NCBI RefSeq assembly: GCF_024172085.1 | Contig: NZ_JAMZDZ010000001.1 | Coordinates: forward strand, 6,200,001-6,264,000 | DNA length: 64,000 bases | DNA from: Hamadaea flava | Lineage (GTDB): Bacteria; Actinomycetota; Actinomycetes; Mycobacteriales; Micromonosporaceae | Direction: 5' to 3' | Part shown: piece after piece, positions 43,837 through 54,406 of the stretch | How positions within the stretch are numbered: position 1 is the stretch's first letter | Layout of the letters: the number at the start of each line of letters is the position of its first letter | Notes under the pieces: generated by a model | The model's database searches: none | What the model was told of the DNA's origin: nothing | The model's input: the letters and a program-made list of their open reading frames with translations, nothing else | Program-made: the position numbers and the translations under genes

Positions 43837-45360
43837 GTGATCCTGCAGATGCGGGACATCACCAAGACGTTCCCCGGGGTCATCGCGCTCAAGGACGTCA
43901 ACCTGACGGTACGCCGCGGCGAGATCCACGCGATCTGCGGCGAGAACGGCGCCGGGAAGTCGACGCTGATGAAGGTGCTGTCGGGTGTCTACCCGCACGG
44001 CTCCTACTCGGGTGACATCGAGTTCGACGGCGAGCCGTGCCGGTTCGCCGACATCCGGGGCAGCGAGCGGCGCGGGATCGTCATCATCCATCAGGAACTG
44101 GCGCTCTGCCCGAACCTCTCGATCGAGGAGAACATCTTCCTCGGCAACGAGCGCGCCAGGCACGGCGTCATCGACTGGATGCGTACGCACTCCGAGGCGG
44201 CCGCGTTGCTTCAGCGGGTGGGGCTGTCCGAGCATCCGGCGACGCCGGCCATGGACCTCGGGGTCGGCAAGCAGCAACTGGTCGAGATCGCCAAGGCGCT
44301 GTCCAAAGAGGTCCGGCTGCTGATCCTCGACGAGCCGACCGCCGCGCTGAACGACGAGGACTCCGCACACCTGCTGGATCTCCTGCGGGGCCTGCGCGAC
44401 GAGGGGATCACCTGCGTGATCATCTCGCACAAGCTGAACGAGATCGAGGCGATCGCCGACTCCGTGACGATCCTGCGGGACGGCCGCACCATCGAGACCC
44501 TCGACATGGTGAACGACAACGTCACCGAGGACCGCATCATCGCCGGGATGGTCGGCCGGGACCTGGAGCACCGCTTCCCCGAGCATGTGCCGAACATCGG
44601 CGAGGAGGTGCTGCGGATCGAGGACTGGACGGTGCACAGCCCGACTCAGCACGGCCGGGTCGTCGTCGCCGGTGCGAACCTGCGGCTGCGGCGCGGCGAG
44701 ATCGTCGGGCTGGCCGGGCTGATGGGCGCCGGCCGGACCGAGCTGGCGATGAGCGTGTTCGGGCGCAGTTACGGCATCGGCATCTCCGGCCGCGTCTACA
44801 AGGACGGCGTCGAGGTGCATCTGCGTACGGTGCGGGACGCGATCCGCCACGGCATCGCGTACGCCACGGAGGACCGCAAGCGCTACGGCCTGAACCTCAT
44901 CGAGGACATCAAGCGCAACGTGTCGGCGGCCGCGCTGACGAAGCTGGCCACCGCGGGCTGGGTCCACGAGAACGAGGAGTACCGGGTCGCCACCGGATTT
45001 CAGGCGAGCATGAACATCAAGGCGCCGACCGTCTCGGCGATCACCGGGAAGCTCAGCGGCGGCAACCAGCAGAAGGTCGTGCTGTCGAAGTGGCTGTTCA
45101 CCGACGCCGACGTGCTGATCCTCGACGAGCCCACCCGGGGCATCGACGTCGGGGCCAAGTACGAGATCTATTCGATCATCAACCAGATGGCCGACCAGGG
45201 CAAAGCGGTGTTGGTGATCTCCTCCGAGCTGCCCGAGCTGCTCGGCGTCTGCGATCGCGTCTACGCGATGTCGGCCGGCCGGATCACCGGCGAGGTCGCC
45301 CGCGCCGAGGCGACGCCGGAGCGGCTCATGCAGTACATGACCAAGGTGAAGGAGCAGTAG
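43837..45360 (+). CDS. mmsA: Sugar ABC transporter ATP-binding protein (two ABC domains)
   Basis: 507 residues. Walker [11 protein letters not shown]-loop and [22 protein letters not shown] form the first domain; [25 protein letters not shown] and [16 protein letters not shown] with [19 protein letters not shown] form the second. This double-domain layout is that of monosaccharide importers such as MmsA, AraG and XylG. Start GTG 43837. Confidence 0.94.
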   Translation: MILQMRDITKTFPGVIALKDVNLTVRRGEIHAICGENGAGKSTLMKVLSGVYPHGSYSGDIEFDGEPCRFADIRGSERRGIVIIHQELALCPNLSIEENIFLGNERARHGVIDWMRTHSEAAALLQRVGLSEHPATPAMDLGVGKQQLVEIAKALSKEVRLLILDEPTAALNDEDSAHLLDLLRGLRDEGITCVIISHKLNEIEAIADSVTILRDGRTIETLDMVNDNVTEDRIIAGMVGRDLEHRFPEHVPNIGEEVLRIEDWTVHSPTQHGRVVVAGANLRLRRGEIVGLAGLMGAGRTELAMSVFGRSYGIGISGRVYKDGVEVHLRTVRDAIRHGIAYATEDRKRYGLNLIEDIKRNVSAAALTKLATAGWVHENEEYRVATGFQASMNIKAPTVSAITGKLSGGNQQKVVLSKWLFTDADVLILDEPTRGIDVGAKYEIYSIINQMADQGKAVLVISSELPELLGVCDRVYAMSAGRITGEVARAEATPERLMQYMTKVKEQ

Positions 45361-45365
45361 TCACC

Positions 45366-46631
45366 ATGACCAGCGTCGGCCCTACGACCGGCCCGAGCAC
45401 CGCCGTCCCGGTGGTGCCGGAACCTCAGGCCGCGGCACCGGACCGATTCGGTGGCCGGCACTTCACGGCGAACCTTCGCCAGAACGGCATCTACATCGCG
45501 TTCGCGCTGATCATCGTGCTGTTCGAGATCCTGACCCGCGGCGACCTGCTGACCCCGCAGAACGTGTCGAACCTGGTCGTGCAGAACTCGTACATCCTGA
45601 TCCTGGCGATCGGGATGATCCTGATCATCATCTCCGGGCACATCGACCTGTCCGCCGGTTCGGTGGTCGCCGTGACCGGGGCGATCTCGGCCGTGCTGAT
45701 GGTCAACCACGATGTGCCGTGGCCGCTGGCCCTGCTCATCACGGTGCTCGCCGGAGCCGCCATCGGCGCGTGGCAGGGCTACTGGGTGGCGTACTTCGGC
45801 ATCCCGGCGTTCATCGTGACGCTGGCCGGCATGCTCGTCTTCCGGGCGCTGACCCTGTCGGTCCTGGGCAACCAGGGCATCGGGCCGTTCCCGGACGAGG
45901 TGCGGACGATCGCCAACGGCTTCATGCCGACCTATCTCGGCAACATCGGGCTCGGCCCGCTCGACGGCGCAGACCTGTTCACCCTGATCCTCGGGGTCGG
46001 GCTGGTGGCGGGGATCGTCGCGACGCAGTGGAGCGGCCGGGTCGGGCGTACGCGCTACGGGCAGTCGGTCGAGCCGTTCGCGCTGTTCATCGCGAAGATC
46101 GTCGTCGCCGCGATCGTGGTCATGTTCGTCATCGTCCAGCTCGCCCGGGCCAAGAACCTACCGTGGGTGCTGGTGCTGCTCGCGGTGCTGGTCCTGGCGT
46201 ACTCGCTGCTGACGAACCGGGCCGTGTTCGGCCGCCACATCTACGCCATCGGCGGCAACCTCAACGCGGCCACGCTGTCCGGCATCAAGGTCAAGTCGGT
46301 CACCTTCTGGCTGTTCGTCAACATGGGCGTCCTGGCCGCCGTGGCCGGCATCGTCTTCGCCGGCCGGCTCAACCAGGCCGGTCCCACCGCGGGCAACGGC
46401 TTCGAGCTGGACGCGATCGCGGCCGCGTTCATCGGCGGCGCGGCGGTCCAGGGCGGCGTGGGCAAGGTGGTCGGCGCGATCACCGGCGGCCTCATCATGG
46501 GAGTCATCAACAACGGCATGTCGCTCATCGGCGCACCCAGCGAGCAGGTGATGCTCTTCAAGGGGCTCGTGCTGCTGGCGGCGGTCGCGTTCGACGTGTT
46601 CACCAAGCGCCGCGCAGGGGCCGCGCGCTGA
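45366..46631 (+). CDS. mmsB: Sugar ABC transporter permease
   Basis: 421 residues from ATG 45366, five bases after the ATPase stop. Ten or so helices, with SYILILAIGMILIIISGHIDLSAGSVVAVTGAISAVLM and YAIGGNLNAATLSGIKVKSVTFWLF, as in MmsB/XylH permeases. It is longer than average because of an extra loop near residues 220-250. Confidence 0.93.
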   Translation: MTSVGPTTGPSTAVPVVPEPQAAAPDRFGGRHFTANLRQNGIYIAFALIIVLFEILTRGDLLTPQNVSNLVVQNSYILILAIGMILIIISGHIDLSAGSVVAVTGAISAVLMVNHDVPWPLALLITVLAGAAIGAWQGYWVAYFGIPAFIVTLAGMLVFRALTLSVLGNQGIGPFPDEVRTIANGFMPTYLGNIGLGPLDGADLFTLILGVGLVAGIVATQWSGRVGRTRYGQSVEPFALFIAKIVVAAIVVMFVIVQLARAKNLPWVLVLLAVLVLAYSLLTNRAVFGRHIYAIGGNLNAATLSGIKVKSVTFWLFVNMGVLAAVAGIVFAGRLNQAGPTAGNGFELDAIAAAFIGGAAVQGGVGKVVGAITGGLIMGVINNGMSLIGAPSEQVMLFKGLVLLAAVAFDVFTKRRAGAAR

Positions 46632-46676
46632 GCCGAAGTAAGATCACCGGGCGAGGATCGGGGGAGGACGGAGACG

Positions 46677-47678
46677 ATGGCAGAGCAGCAGCCGCCGGTC
46701 ATGGCCGACGTCGCCAAGCTGGCCGGGGTCTCCCACCAGACCGTGTCCCGCGTCCTCAACGACCATCGCAACGTGCGGCCGGAGACCCGGTCCCGGGTGC
46801 TGGCGGCGATCGAGGAACTGGGCTACCGGCCCAACTCCGCCGCCCGCACCCTGGTCACCCGCAAGTCGCAGACGCTCGGCGTGATCAGCTTCGACACCAC
46901 CCTCTACGGGCCCGCCTCGATGCTGTACGGGATCGAGCAGGCGGCCCGAGCGGCGAACTACTTCGTCAGCATCGCCAGCCTCCGCTCGATCGATCGCGGG
47001 TCGCTCCTGGACGCCGTCGGGCGGCTGCGCGATCAGGCCGTCGAGGGGATCGTCGTGATCGCCCCGCAGACGCCCGTGGCGGGCGCGCTGGAGGTCGCTG
47101 CGTCTGGCGTACCACTTGTCGGAGTAGCTTGCGGCGCCTCGGAGAACGTGCCGACCGTCGGCATCGACCAGCGCGGTGGCGGCGAGCTGGTCACGCGGCA
47201 CCTGCTGGAGCGCGGGCACCGCACGGTCCACCACGTGGCCGGGCCGCTGGAATGGCTGGACGCGGTGGGCCGGCTGGAGGGCTGGCGCGCGGAGCTGACG
47301 CGGGCCGGCGCGCCGGTGCCGGAGCCGGTGACGGGCGACTGGAGCGCGGAGTCGGGGTACGCGGCGGGCCGGCGGCTGGCGGCGGACCCGGAGGTGACCG
47401 CGGTCTTCTGCGCCAACGACCACATGGCGCTCGGCCTGTTGCGCGCGTTCCACGAGGTGGGCCGGTCGGTCCCGGGGGACGTGAGCGTGGTCGGCTTCGA
47501 CGACATCCCCGAGACGTCGTTCTTCCAGCCGCCGTTGACGACCGTACGCCAGGACTTCGGCGAGCTGGGCCGGCTGTCGCTCCGCCTGCTGGTGGACCGG
47601 CTGACCGGCGGCGGTTCGGGGCCGCCTGAGCATGTCGAGTTGCCCCCGACGCTGATCATCCGCGAGAGCACCCGCTGA
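46677..47678 (+). CDS. LacI-family regulator of arabinose use
   Basis: 333 residues. The N-terminal MADVAKLAGVSHQTVSRVLNDHRNVRPETRSRVLAAIEELGY is a LacI DNA-binding head, and the rest a periplasmic-binding-like ligand domain. It lies 45 bases after mmsB and 27 before araB, inside the arabinose locus. The three TGTGAGCGTTAACA sites are its likely operators; L-arabinose is the likely inducer, which is an inference. Confidence 0.92.
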   Translation: MAEQQPPVMADVAKLAGVSHQTVSRVLNDHRNVRPETRSRVLAAIEELGYRPNSAARTLVTRKSQTLGVISFDTTLYGPASMLYGIEQAARAANYFVSIASLRSIDRGSLLDAVGRLRDQAVEGIVVIAPQTPVAGALEVAASGVPLVGVACGASENVPTVGIDQRGGGELVTRHLLERGHRTVHHVAGPLEWLDAVGRLEGWRAELTRAGAPVPEPVTGDWSAESGYAAGRRLAADPEVTAVFCANDHMALGLLRAFHEVGRSVPGDVSVVGFDDIPETSFFQPPLTTVRQDFGELGRLSLRLLVDRLTGGGSGPPEHVELPPTLIIRESTR

Positions 47679-47705
47679 AAGCCCGTCGACCCCCGAAGGA
47701 CTGCC

Positions 47706-49418
47706 ATGAATGTTAACGCTCACAGTTACGAGGATCGCTACGTCGTCGGTGTGGACTTCGGTACGCTGTCCGGCCGCGCCGTCGTGGTCCGGGTGTCCGA
47801 CGGCGCGGAGGTGGGCACCGGCGTCCATGAGTACGCCCACGGCGTGGTGGAGCGCGAGCTGCCGGGCACGGGCCAGAAGCTGCCGCCGGACTGGGCGTTG
47901 CAGAGCCCGCGGGACTGGCTGGACGTGCTGCGGATCGCCGTCCCGGCGGCGCTGGCCGACGGCGGAGTCGATCCCGCGCGCGTGATCGGCATCTCGACCG
48001 ACTTCACCGCGTGCACCGTTCTCCCGACCACTATGGACGGTACGCCGTTGTGCGAGCTGCCGGAGCTGGCCGGGCGTCCGCACGCCTGGCCGAAGCTGTG
48101 GAAGCACCACGCCGCGCAGAAGCAAGCCGACCGGATCAACCGGCTGGCGCATGAGCGCGGCGAGCCGTGGATCGCGCGCTACGGCGGCAAGATCTCCTCC
48201 GAGTGGCAGTACGCCAAAGCGCTCCAGGTGCTCGAGGAGGACCCGCTCGTCTACGAGCGCACCGAGCGGTGGATCGAGGCGGCCGACTGGATCGTCTGGC
48301 AGCTCACCGGAATCGAGACCCGCAACACCTGCACCGCCGGGTACAAGGGGATCTTCCAGGACGGCAGCTACCCGTCGCCGGACTACCTCGCGGCGCTGCA
48401 CCCCTCGTTCGTGGACTTCCCTGAGACGCGATTGTCGAAGACGCTGTCCCCGCTGGGCGCGCTGGTCGGCGGCCTGGTCGACATCGGGACCGGCCTGCCG
48501 ATCGGCATCGCGGTCGCCACCGGCAACGTGGACGCGCACGTCACCGCGCCCGCCGCGCAGGCGGTCGAGAACGGCCGGCTGCTGGCCATCATGGGCACCT
48601 CCACCTGCCACGTCCTCAACGGGTCGGCCCTCGTCGACGTGCCCGGCATCTGTGGCGTCGTCGACGGCGGGATCACCGCGGGCTCGTTCGGCTACGAAGC
48701 CGGGCAGAGCGCGGTCGGCGACATCTTCGCCTGGTGGCTGCGGACCGGCGTGCCGGAGGCGTACCAGCGGGAGGCGGCCGCGAACGGGGAATCCCTGCAC
48801 GACCTGCTCGGCCGCAAGTCCGCCGGGCAGCCGGTCGGCGCGCACGGGCTCGTCGCCCTGGACTGGATGGGCGGGAACCGCTCGATCCTGGTCGACCACG
48901 ACCTGTCCGGCATCATCGCCGGGCTCACCCTCGCCACCCGGCCCGAGGAGATCTACCGGGCGCTGCTGGAGGCGACGGCGTACGGGACGCGGGTGATCAT
49001 CGAGAACTTCGAGAAACACGGGATTCCGGTCACCGAGTTCATCGTCGCGGGCGGGCTCAAACAGAACGCCCTGCTCATGCAGATCTACGCCGACGTGCTG
49101 CGGCGTCCCGTCTCGGTCGCCCGCTCCGACCAGGGCCCGGCCCTCGGGTCGGCCATCCACGCGGCGGTCGCGGCGGGGGCGTACCCGGACGTGGTCGCCG
49201 CCGCCGCGGCGATGGGCGGCGTCGAGACCGCCGCCTACGAGCCCGACCACGCCAACTCCGACGTCTACGACCAGCTCTTCGCGGAATACCGCCTGCTCCA
49301 CGACACCTTCGCGGGTCGAGGTCTGCTCCACCGCCTGCGGGAGATCCGCAACACCGCCCTCACGCCGGCGCCTGATCGAGATCAGGCCGGAAGCATCGCG
49401 GAAGGAACGCTCCGATGA
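47706..49418 (+). CDS. araB: Ribulokinase
   Basis: 570 residues. FGTLSGRAVVVRV and FTACTVLPTTMDGTPLCEL are FGGY-kinase signatures; FEKHGIPVTEFIVAGGLKQNALLMQIYADVLRRPVSV is the C-terminal ATP site of ribulokinase. It phosphorylates L-ribulose after isomerisation of arabinose. The start codon is overlaid by an operator copy. It overlaps araD by four bases. Confidence 0.95.
   Translation: MNVNAHSYEDRYVVGVDFGTLSGRAVVVRVSDGAEVGTGVHEYAHGVVERELPGTGQKLPPDWALQSPRDWLDVLRIAVPAALADGGVDPARVIGISTDFTACTVLPTTMDGTPLCELPELAGRPHAWPKLWKHHAAQKQADRINRLAHERGEPWIARYGGKISSEWQYAKALQVLEEDPLVYERTERWIEAADWIVWQLTGIETRNTCTAGYKGIFQDGSYPSPDYLAALHPSFVDFPETRLSKTLSPLGALVGGLVDIGTGLPIGIAVATGNVDAHVTAPAAQAVENGRLLAIMGTSTCHVLNGSALVDVPGICGVVDGGITAGSFGYEAGQSAVGDIFAWWLRTGVPEAYQREAAANGESLHDLLGRKSAGQPVGAHGLVALDWMGGNRSILVDHDLSGIIAGLTLATRPEEIYRALLEATAYGTRVIIENFEKHGIPVTEFIVAGGLKQNALLMQIYADVLRRPVSVARSDQGPALGSAIHAAVAAGAYPDVVAAAAAMGGVETAAYEPDHANSDVYDQLFAEYRLLHDTFAGRGLLHRLREIRNTALTPAPDRDQAGSIAEGTLR
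47711..47724 (+). promoter_or_regulatory. Operator overlapping the araB start
   Basis: TGTTAACGCTCACA, the reverse complement of the two operators at 42488 and 42543, occupies codons 2-7 of araB. Repressor bound here would block elongation or an internal promoter. Confidence 0.75.
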
Positions 49419-50095
49419 CTCTCCAACTGGTACGCCGGCAGGTGTGTGAGTTGCACGCCGAACTGGTCCGCTACGGACTCGTCGTGTGGACCGCGGGGAA
49501 CGTGTCGGCCCGCGTACCAGGCGAGGACCTGATGGTGATCAAACCGTCGGGCGTCGGATACGACGAGCTGACCCCGGAGGCGATGGTCGTGTGCGACCTG
49601 GACGGCAACCTCGTCGCGGGCGACTACGCGCCGTCCAGCGACACCGCCGCCCACGCCTACGTCTACCGGCATCGACCGGACGTCGGCGGCGTCGTGCACA
49701 CCCACTCCACGTACGCCAGCGCCTGGGCCGCGCGCGGCGAGCCGGTGCCCTGCGTACTGACCGCGATGGCGGACGAGTTCGGCGGGGAGATCCCGGTCGG
49801 GCCGTTCGCCCTGATCGGCGGGGACGACATCGGCCGCGGCATCGTCGAGACCCTCGACGGCCACCGCTCCCCGGCCGTGCTCATGCGCAACCACGGGGTG
49901 TTCACCATCGGGCGTACCGCGAAGGCCGCCGTGAAGGCCGCCGTGATGACCGAGGACGTCGCCCGGACGGTCCACCTCGCCCGTGCGTACGGCGAACCCG
50001 TGCCCATCGACGGCAAGGACGTCGATGCCCTGTACGACCGGTACCAGAACGTCTACGGCCAGCGATCCACAACGGACGGAGCAATTGTGAGATGA
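49415..50095 (+). CDS. araD: L-ribulose-5-phosphate 4-epimerase
   Basis: 226 residues. [33 protein letters not shown] (zinc-binding His pair HTHS) and [12 protein letters not shown] are family features. It converts L-ribulose 5-phosphate to D-xylulose 5-phosphate. It overlaps both araB and araA by four bases. Confidence 0.95.
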   Translation: MTLQLVRRQVCELHAELVRYGLVVWTAGNVSARVPGEDLMVIKPSGVGYDELTPEAMVVCDLDGNLVAGDYAPSSDTAAHAYVYRHRPDVGGVVHTHSTYASAWAARGEPVPCVLTAMADEFGGEIPVGPFALIGGDDIGRGIVETLDGHRSPAVLMRNHGVFTIGRTAKAAVKAAVMTEDVARTVHLARAYGEPVPIDGKDVDALYDRYQNVYGQRSTTDGAIVR

Positions 50096-51588
50096 CGACA
50101 TCCGATTACCGCATCTGGTTCCTGACCGGCAGCCAGGGCCTCTACGGTGACGAGACGCTCCGGCAGGTCGCCGAGCAGTCCCAGCAGATCGCCCGCGCGC
50201 TGGCCGAGCGGCTGCCCGCCACGCTGGAGTGGCGCCCGGTGCTGACCGACGCCGCGGAGATCCGGCGCGTGATGCTGGCCGCCAACGCCGACGACACCTG
50301 CGTCGGCGTGATCGCGTGGATGCACACCTTCTCCCCGGCGAAGATGTGGATCGCCGGCCTCGACGCGCTTGCCAAGCCGCTGCTGCACCTGCACACTCAG
50401 GCCAACCAGGAACTGCCCTGGGCGACCATCGACATGGACTTCATGAACCTGAACCAGGCGGCGCACGGCGACCGTGAGTTCGGGTACATCCAGTCCCGGC
50501 TGGGCGTGGCACGCAAGACCGTCGCCGGGCACGTCGACGACCCGTCGGTGGCCGAGCGGATCAGCACGTGGGCGCGGGCCGCCACCGGAGCCTTCGAGAT
50601 GAAGACCCTGAAGCTGGCCCGGTTCGGCGACAACATGCGCGACGTCGCGGTGACGGAGGGCGACAAGGTCGAGGCCCAGCGCCGCTTCGGCGTCTCGGTG
50701 AACACGTACGGCGTCAACGATCTCGTCGCCGTGGTCGACGGAGTCGAGGACTTCCGCGTCAGCGAACTGGTCAAGGAGTACGAGGCGACCTATCGGGTGG
50801 CCGAGGCGCTGCGCGCCGGCGGCGAGCGCCACGACTCGCTCCGGTACGCCGCCCGCATCGAGCTGGGCCTCCGCGAGTTCCTGACGGCCGGCGGCTTCCG
50901 GGCGTTCACGACGAACTTCGAAGACCTCGGCGGCCTGCGGCAGCTGCCGGGCCTGGCCGTGCAGCGGCTGATGGCAGACGGGTACGGCTTCGGCGGCGAA
51001 GGCGACTGGAAGACCGCCGTCCTCGTCCGCACGCTCAAGACGGCGGCGGCCGGGCTGCCCGGCGGCACGTCGTTCATGGAGGACTACACCTACCACCTGG
51101 CCCCCGGTCAGGAGCTGGTCCTGGGCGCGCACATGCTGGAGATCTGCCCGTCGATCGCCGGCACCATGCCGACCTGTGAGATCCATCCGCTGTCCATCGG
51201 CGGCCGGGAAGACCCGGTCCGGCTCGTCTTCGACGCCCAGGCCGGTCCGGCCGTCGTCGCCGGGCTCGCCGACATGGGCGACCGGTTCCGCCTGGTCGCC
51301 AACGAGATCGACGTCGTCCCACCGCCCCAGCCGCTGCCGAAGCTCCCCGTCGCCCGTGCGGTCTGGCGGCCACGGCCGGAGCTGCGTACATCGGCCGAGG
51401 CGTGGCTGACCGCAGGTGCGCCGCACCACACGGTCTTCTCCGCCGCGGTCGGCGTCGACCTGCTCACCGACCTCGCCGAGATGACCGGGGTCGAGCTGCT
51501 CGTCATCGACGCCGACACGACGATGCGGCAGTTCACCAAGGAACTCCGCTGGAATCAGGCGTACTACCGCCTAGCCGCCGGCCTCTAA
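50092..51588 (+). CDS. araA: L-arabinose isomerase
   Basis: 498 residues. [18 protein letters not shown] is the N-terminal signature. [33 protein letters not shown] and [25 protein letters not shown] hold the catalytic and metal residues. It makes L-ribulose from L-arabinose, the first step of the pathway. Last gene of the operon. Confidence 0.96.
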   Translation: MTTSDYRIWFLTGSQGLYGDETLRQVAEQSQQIARALAERLPATLEWRPVLTDAAEIRRVMLAANADDTCVGVIAWMHTFSPAKMWIAGLDALAKPLLHLHTQANQELPWATIDMDFMNLNQAAHGDREFGYIQSRLGVARKTVAGHVDDPSVAERISTWARAATGAFEMKTLKLARFGDNMRDVAVTEGDKVEAQRRFGVSVNTYGVNDLVAVVDGVEDFRVSELVKEYEATYRVAEALRAGGERHDSLRYAARIELGLREFLTAGGFRAFTTNFEDLGGLRQLPGLAVQRLMADGYGFGGEGDWKTAVLVRTLKTAAAGLPGGTSFMEDYTYHLAPGQELVLGAHMLEICPSIAGTMPTCEIHPLSIGGREDPVRLVFDAQAGPAVVAGLADMGDRFRLVANEIDVVPPPQPLPKLPVARAVWRPRPELRTSAEAWLTAGAPHHTVFSAAVGVDLLTDLAEMTGVELLVIDADTTMRQFTKELRWNQAYYRLAAGL

Positions 51589-51603
51589 CCTCCGCCGCTC
51601 TCC

Positions 51604-51671
51604 CGCGTTGATCATGGAGTTAACCGTTGTGTCGACGGTGTGTCACCACCGGAAACGCCATGATCAACGCG
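51604..51671. repeat. Inverted repeat after araA
   Basis: CGCGTTGATCATGG and CCATGATCAACGCG are perfect 14-bp inverted arms with about 40 bases between. The right arm overlaps the tail of the convergent gene. It probably acts as a terminator. The tips TGATCATG/CATGATCA recur at 26275-26310 and 4097-4182. Confidence 0.6.
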
Positions 51672-52380
51672 AGAGGGAGAGGGCTAGGGCGGCGAGGATG
51701 GCGAGGGCGTAGGCGAAGGAGGCGGCGGCGATCAGGCGTACTCGGGTCGGCTCGGTCCACGGCAGCCGCGCCGCCAGCCAGGCGATCGCGGGCAACACCA
51801 GCACGCCGTGCAGGCTCACGCCGTGGAGCGGCTTCAAGAAGCCACCCAACTGGTACGCCGACTGCTGCTCGCCGGAGTTCACCAGCGTCACGCCCCGGGC
51901 GATCATCGCCGCGCCGGAGGCGAGCGCGATGATCATCGTGGCGAACCCCGTACGCAACGCCAGCCGCAGGCTCGGTGACTGGGCGGGGTCGCCGCGGAAG
52001 GCGTACCAAGCCATGGCGAGCAGGACCGCCACGAGAATGAAGCCGCCCGCGGCCAGCATCATCGCGATGGCCCGATTGACCGGGGTCTCCATGTTGAAGT
52101 GTGAGGGGACCCCGCGCCAGGCCTGGACGGTGATGCCCGCGACCTCGACCACGCAGTCGGCCGCGAACACCGCGAGCAGCCAGCGAGGCGCGCGGAGGTA
52201 GCCGCTGAGCCAGGTGACGGTGAGTAGCGTCAGGCCGAAGGACAGCCCGAACGTCGTGGGCTTGCGCCAGGAGACCGGGCCTTCCCACGGACCGCCGTCG
52301 ATCGCGAAGACGAGCAGATGGAAGAGTCCGCTGGCGATCAGCGCGAGACCGACGGCGTAGCAGCGGCGGCGGAGGGTCAT
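51664..52380 (-). CDS. Multi-pass membrane protein
   Basis: 238 residues with about seven hydrophobic segments (ALIASGLFHLLVF, LSFGLTLLTVTWL, MLAAGGFILVAVLLAMAWYAF and others). WEGPVSWRKPTTFGLSFG is a conserved-looking loop. No family function known. Divergent from the esterase gene; convergent with araA. Confidence 0.7.
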   Translation of the reverse strand: MTLRRRCYAVGLALIASGLFHLLVFAIDGGPWEGPVSWRKPTTFGLSFGLTLLTVTWLSGYLRAPRWLLAVFAADCVVEVAGITVQAWRGVPSHFNMETPVNRAIAMMLAAGGFILVAVLLAMAWYAFRGDPAQSPSLRLALRTGFATMIIALASGAAMIARGVTLVNSGEQQSAYQLGGFLKPLHGVSLHGVLVLPAIAWLAARLPWTEPTRVRLIAAASFAYALAILAALALSLSR

Positions 52381-52434
52381 GCCTGCGATCCTCGCGGGCA
52401 GAGCGCGACGCCGCGTCCTGCCCTAGGCGGCATC

Positions 52435-52460
52435 GCGTCTACTCCCGAGGGAGTACACGC
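52435..52460. promoter_or_regulatory. 26-bp near-perfect palindrome in a divergent promoter
   Basis: The centre is TACTCCCGAGGGAGTA, flanked by GCGTC and CACGC. Such symmetric sites are typical of NarL/LuxR-type response regulators. It could control the membrane protein to the left, the esterase to the right, or both. Confidence 0.6.
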
Positions 52461-52557
52461 CGCCCAGACTACTTAGTCGCTTATGGAGTAGGCCCTACCG
52501 CGAACCGGATGGGTAACCGGCGTGTGCCGGTGAGCAAAGCTGATCATGCTGGGTCTC

Positions 52558-53745
52558 ATGAATCCTTTGAAGACAGCCGCTCTGGCAGTCGCGGCTGCGC
52601 TGGCGCTGGTGGCTTCGTCCGCCGCACCGGTACAGGCGCAATCCTGGCGTGGCACGGTCGTTTCGCGTACTCCGGTCTTCGGAATGGATCCGGAGCAGGT
52701 CAAGGACTTCCTCACGCCCATCGGCGTCTGGGTGCCCGAAGCCCGGCACGGCGTGGACGCGTACCGGATCGTGTACCGCACGGTCGATGTGCACGGACGC
52801 AGCACGACCGCTAGCACCCTCGTGGTGCTGCCACGCGACGGTGCGCGTCGGCTGAAGCCGGCGGTTTGGCTGCACGGCACGCAATCCGACCGGCAGGACG
52901 CGCCCTCGGTGAGTCCATGCTGCGATCGCGCGGCAGGTGTGCTGTTCGCTTCGTTGGGCTATGCCGCGACGGCACCGGATTACCTCGGCCTGGGCGAGGG
53001 CCCGGGCACACATCCCTACTTCCACGCCCCGACGATGGTGAGCGCATCCATCGACGCTCTGCGCGCGACGAGAGCGGTTGCGGCGCGATCCGGCCGACTG
53101 GTCACCGGAGCGACCTCAGTCTCCGGCTTCTCCGAAGGCGCCAATGCCGCCTTCCTCCTGGCCAAAGCCTTGCAAGACGGAGCTGACCGGAGGTTCTCCT
53201 TGGGTGCGTTGGCACCGATCAGCGGCGCCTACCGGCTGTTCGACATCGAGTGGCCGGCCGCCCTGGGCGGCGACGTCGACCCCGCCGCGGCCGCGTACTA
53301 CCTGGCCTACCTCACAGTCGCGTGGGACCGCGTCTACGACCTCTACGACGACGAGTCGGAGGTCTTCCAGGCCCCGTACGCCGGCCATGTCGCGGAGTTG
53401 TTCGACGGGGAACACACGATGGACGAAACACTCGACGCGCTGCCCGCGGCACCAGGCGACCTGCTCCAGCAGGAGTACGCCGACCGGCTGATCCGCCCGA
53501 CCGGCCTCCTGGCGAAAGCCGCCGAAGTCAACGACGTGGCATGCCGCGATTTCGCCCCAACGGCACCGGTACGCATGTACGCGGCGCATGGCGATCCGGA
53601 GGCCGTCTTCGCCAACAGCCTCGCCTGTCAGGAGTCCCTGCGCGGCGCCGACGTGAGCCTGACGGACGTGGGCGACGTCAACCACGTCACGTCCCTCGTG
53701 CTGTCGGTCCCCCAGGTCGCACGATGGTTCGCGACGCTGGTCTGA
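52558..53745 (+). CDS. Secreted lipase/esterase
   Basis: 395 residues from ATG 52558; ATG 52546 is a possible earlier start. A signal peptide (LAVAAALALVASSAAPVQA) precedes an alpha/beta hydrolase with WLHGTQSD, TAPDYLGLGEGPGTHPY, VSGFSEGANAAF (nucleophile Ser in GFSEG) and a late DVNHVTSL that could supply the His. It resembles the secretory lipases of actinomycetes. Substrate unknown. Confidence 0.82.
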   Translation: MNPLKTAALAVAAALALVASSAAPVQAQSWRGTVVSRTPVFGMDPEQVKDFLTPIGVWVPEARHGVDAYRIVYRTVDVHGRSTTASTLVVLPRDGARRLKPAVWLHGTQSDRQDAPSVSPCCDRAAGVLFASLGYAATAPDYLGLGEGPGTHPYFHAPTMVSASIDALRATRAVAARSGRLVTGATSVSGFSEGANAAFLLAKALQDGADRRFSLGALAPISGAYRLFDIEWPAALGGDVDPAAAAYYLAYLTVAWDRVYDLYDDESEVFQAPYAGHVAELFDGEHTMDETLDALPAAPGDLLQQEYADRLIRPTGLLAKAAEVNDVACRDFAPTAPVRMYAAHGDPEAVFANSLACQESLRGADVSLTDVGDVNHVTSLVLSVPQVARWFATLV

Positions 53746-53797
53746 CCGGGCTTGCCTCGTCGGCTGCCGAACTCCAGTGCGGTAGCCGACGAGGCAC

Positions 53798-54406
53798 TCA
53801 GAGGTCGATCGGGTTCGAGCAGAACAGGTGCTGGACCGATGTCGTGGAGCTGAGGTGCGGCACCGTCTCGTCGGCGGCCAGGCCCTTCGCCTCGGACGCG
53901 CGGACGACGCCGAGACAGAAAACGATCTGCTCGACCGGATCCGGCAGCGAGATCGCGCCGTCGCCGTAGTCGTCGCCGTAAGGATGGTTGCGCTTCAGCG
54001 GCAGCGGCACCGTGAGCTGCTCGCCGACCGACTGGCCCGGCGGGACCTTCGTGACGCCGACCCGGAACGCCTGCGCCCAGCTCACCTTGTCGGTGTCGGG
54101 CATGGCGAAGGCCCGCTTGCCGATCTCGACCACATGCGTGCCGCTACGCCCGACGATGTAGACGGCGTTGGGATCCGTCTTGCCGCCCGCCGGTACGCGA
54201 TTCAGCACGAGCAGCTCATCCGGAGACTGATTGGTCAGCTGGTACGTGATGTGCACCGACTGGCCCTCGACGCGGACGTCGGCGGTGAACCCGACCGCCG
54301 GCGGAGCACCGCTCGCGGGCGGGTCGGCGGGCTCGGCCGGAGCGGCCGAACAGCCGCCCAGGAGCGCCGCCAGCCCACCCGCGAACAACCTCTTAGTACG
54401 CGTCAC
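53798..54406 (-). CDS. Lipoprotein downstream of the WXG-RTX-M91 gene
   Basis: 202 residues with lipobox LGGC after RLFAGGLAALLGGCS. The mature part is a beta-rich domain (VRVEGQSVHITYQLTNQSPDELLVLNR) with two late Cys. It overlaps the metallopeptidase gene by 14 bases, so it is its immediate partner. It could be an immunity or accessory lipoprotein, which is an inference. Confidence 0.65.
   Translation of the reverse strand: MTRTKRLFAGGLAALLGGCSAAPAEPADPPASGAPPAVGFTADVRVEGQSVHITYQLTNQSPDELLVLNRVPAGGKTDPNAVYIVGRSGTHVVEIGKRAFAMPDTDKVSWAQAFRVGVTKVPPGQSVGEQLTVPLPLKRNHPYGDDYGDGAISLPDPVEQIVFCLGVVRASEAKGLAADETVPHLSSTTSVQHLFCSNPIDL

Noticed and set aside
46644-49331. 895-codon minus-strand open frame
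   Set aside because: Antisense to the LacI regulator and araB; no recognisable domain, arising from high GC content.
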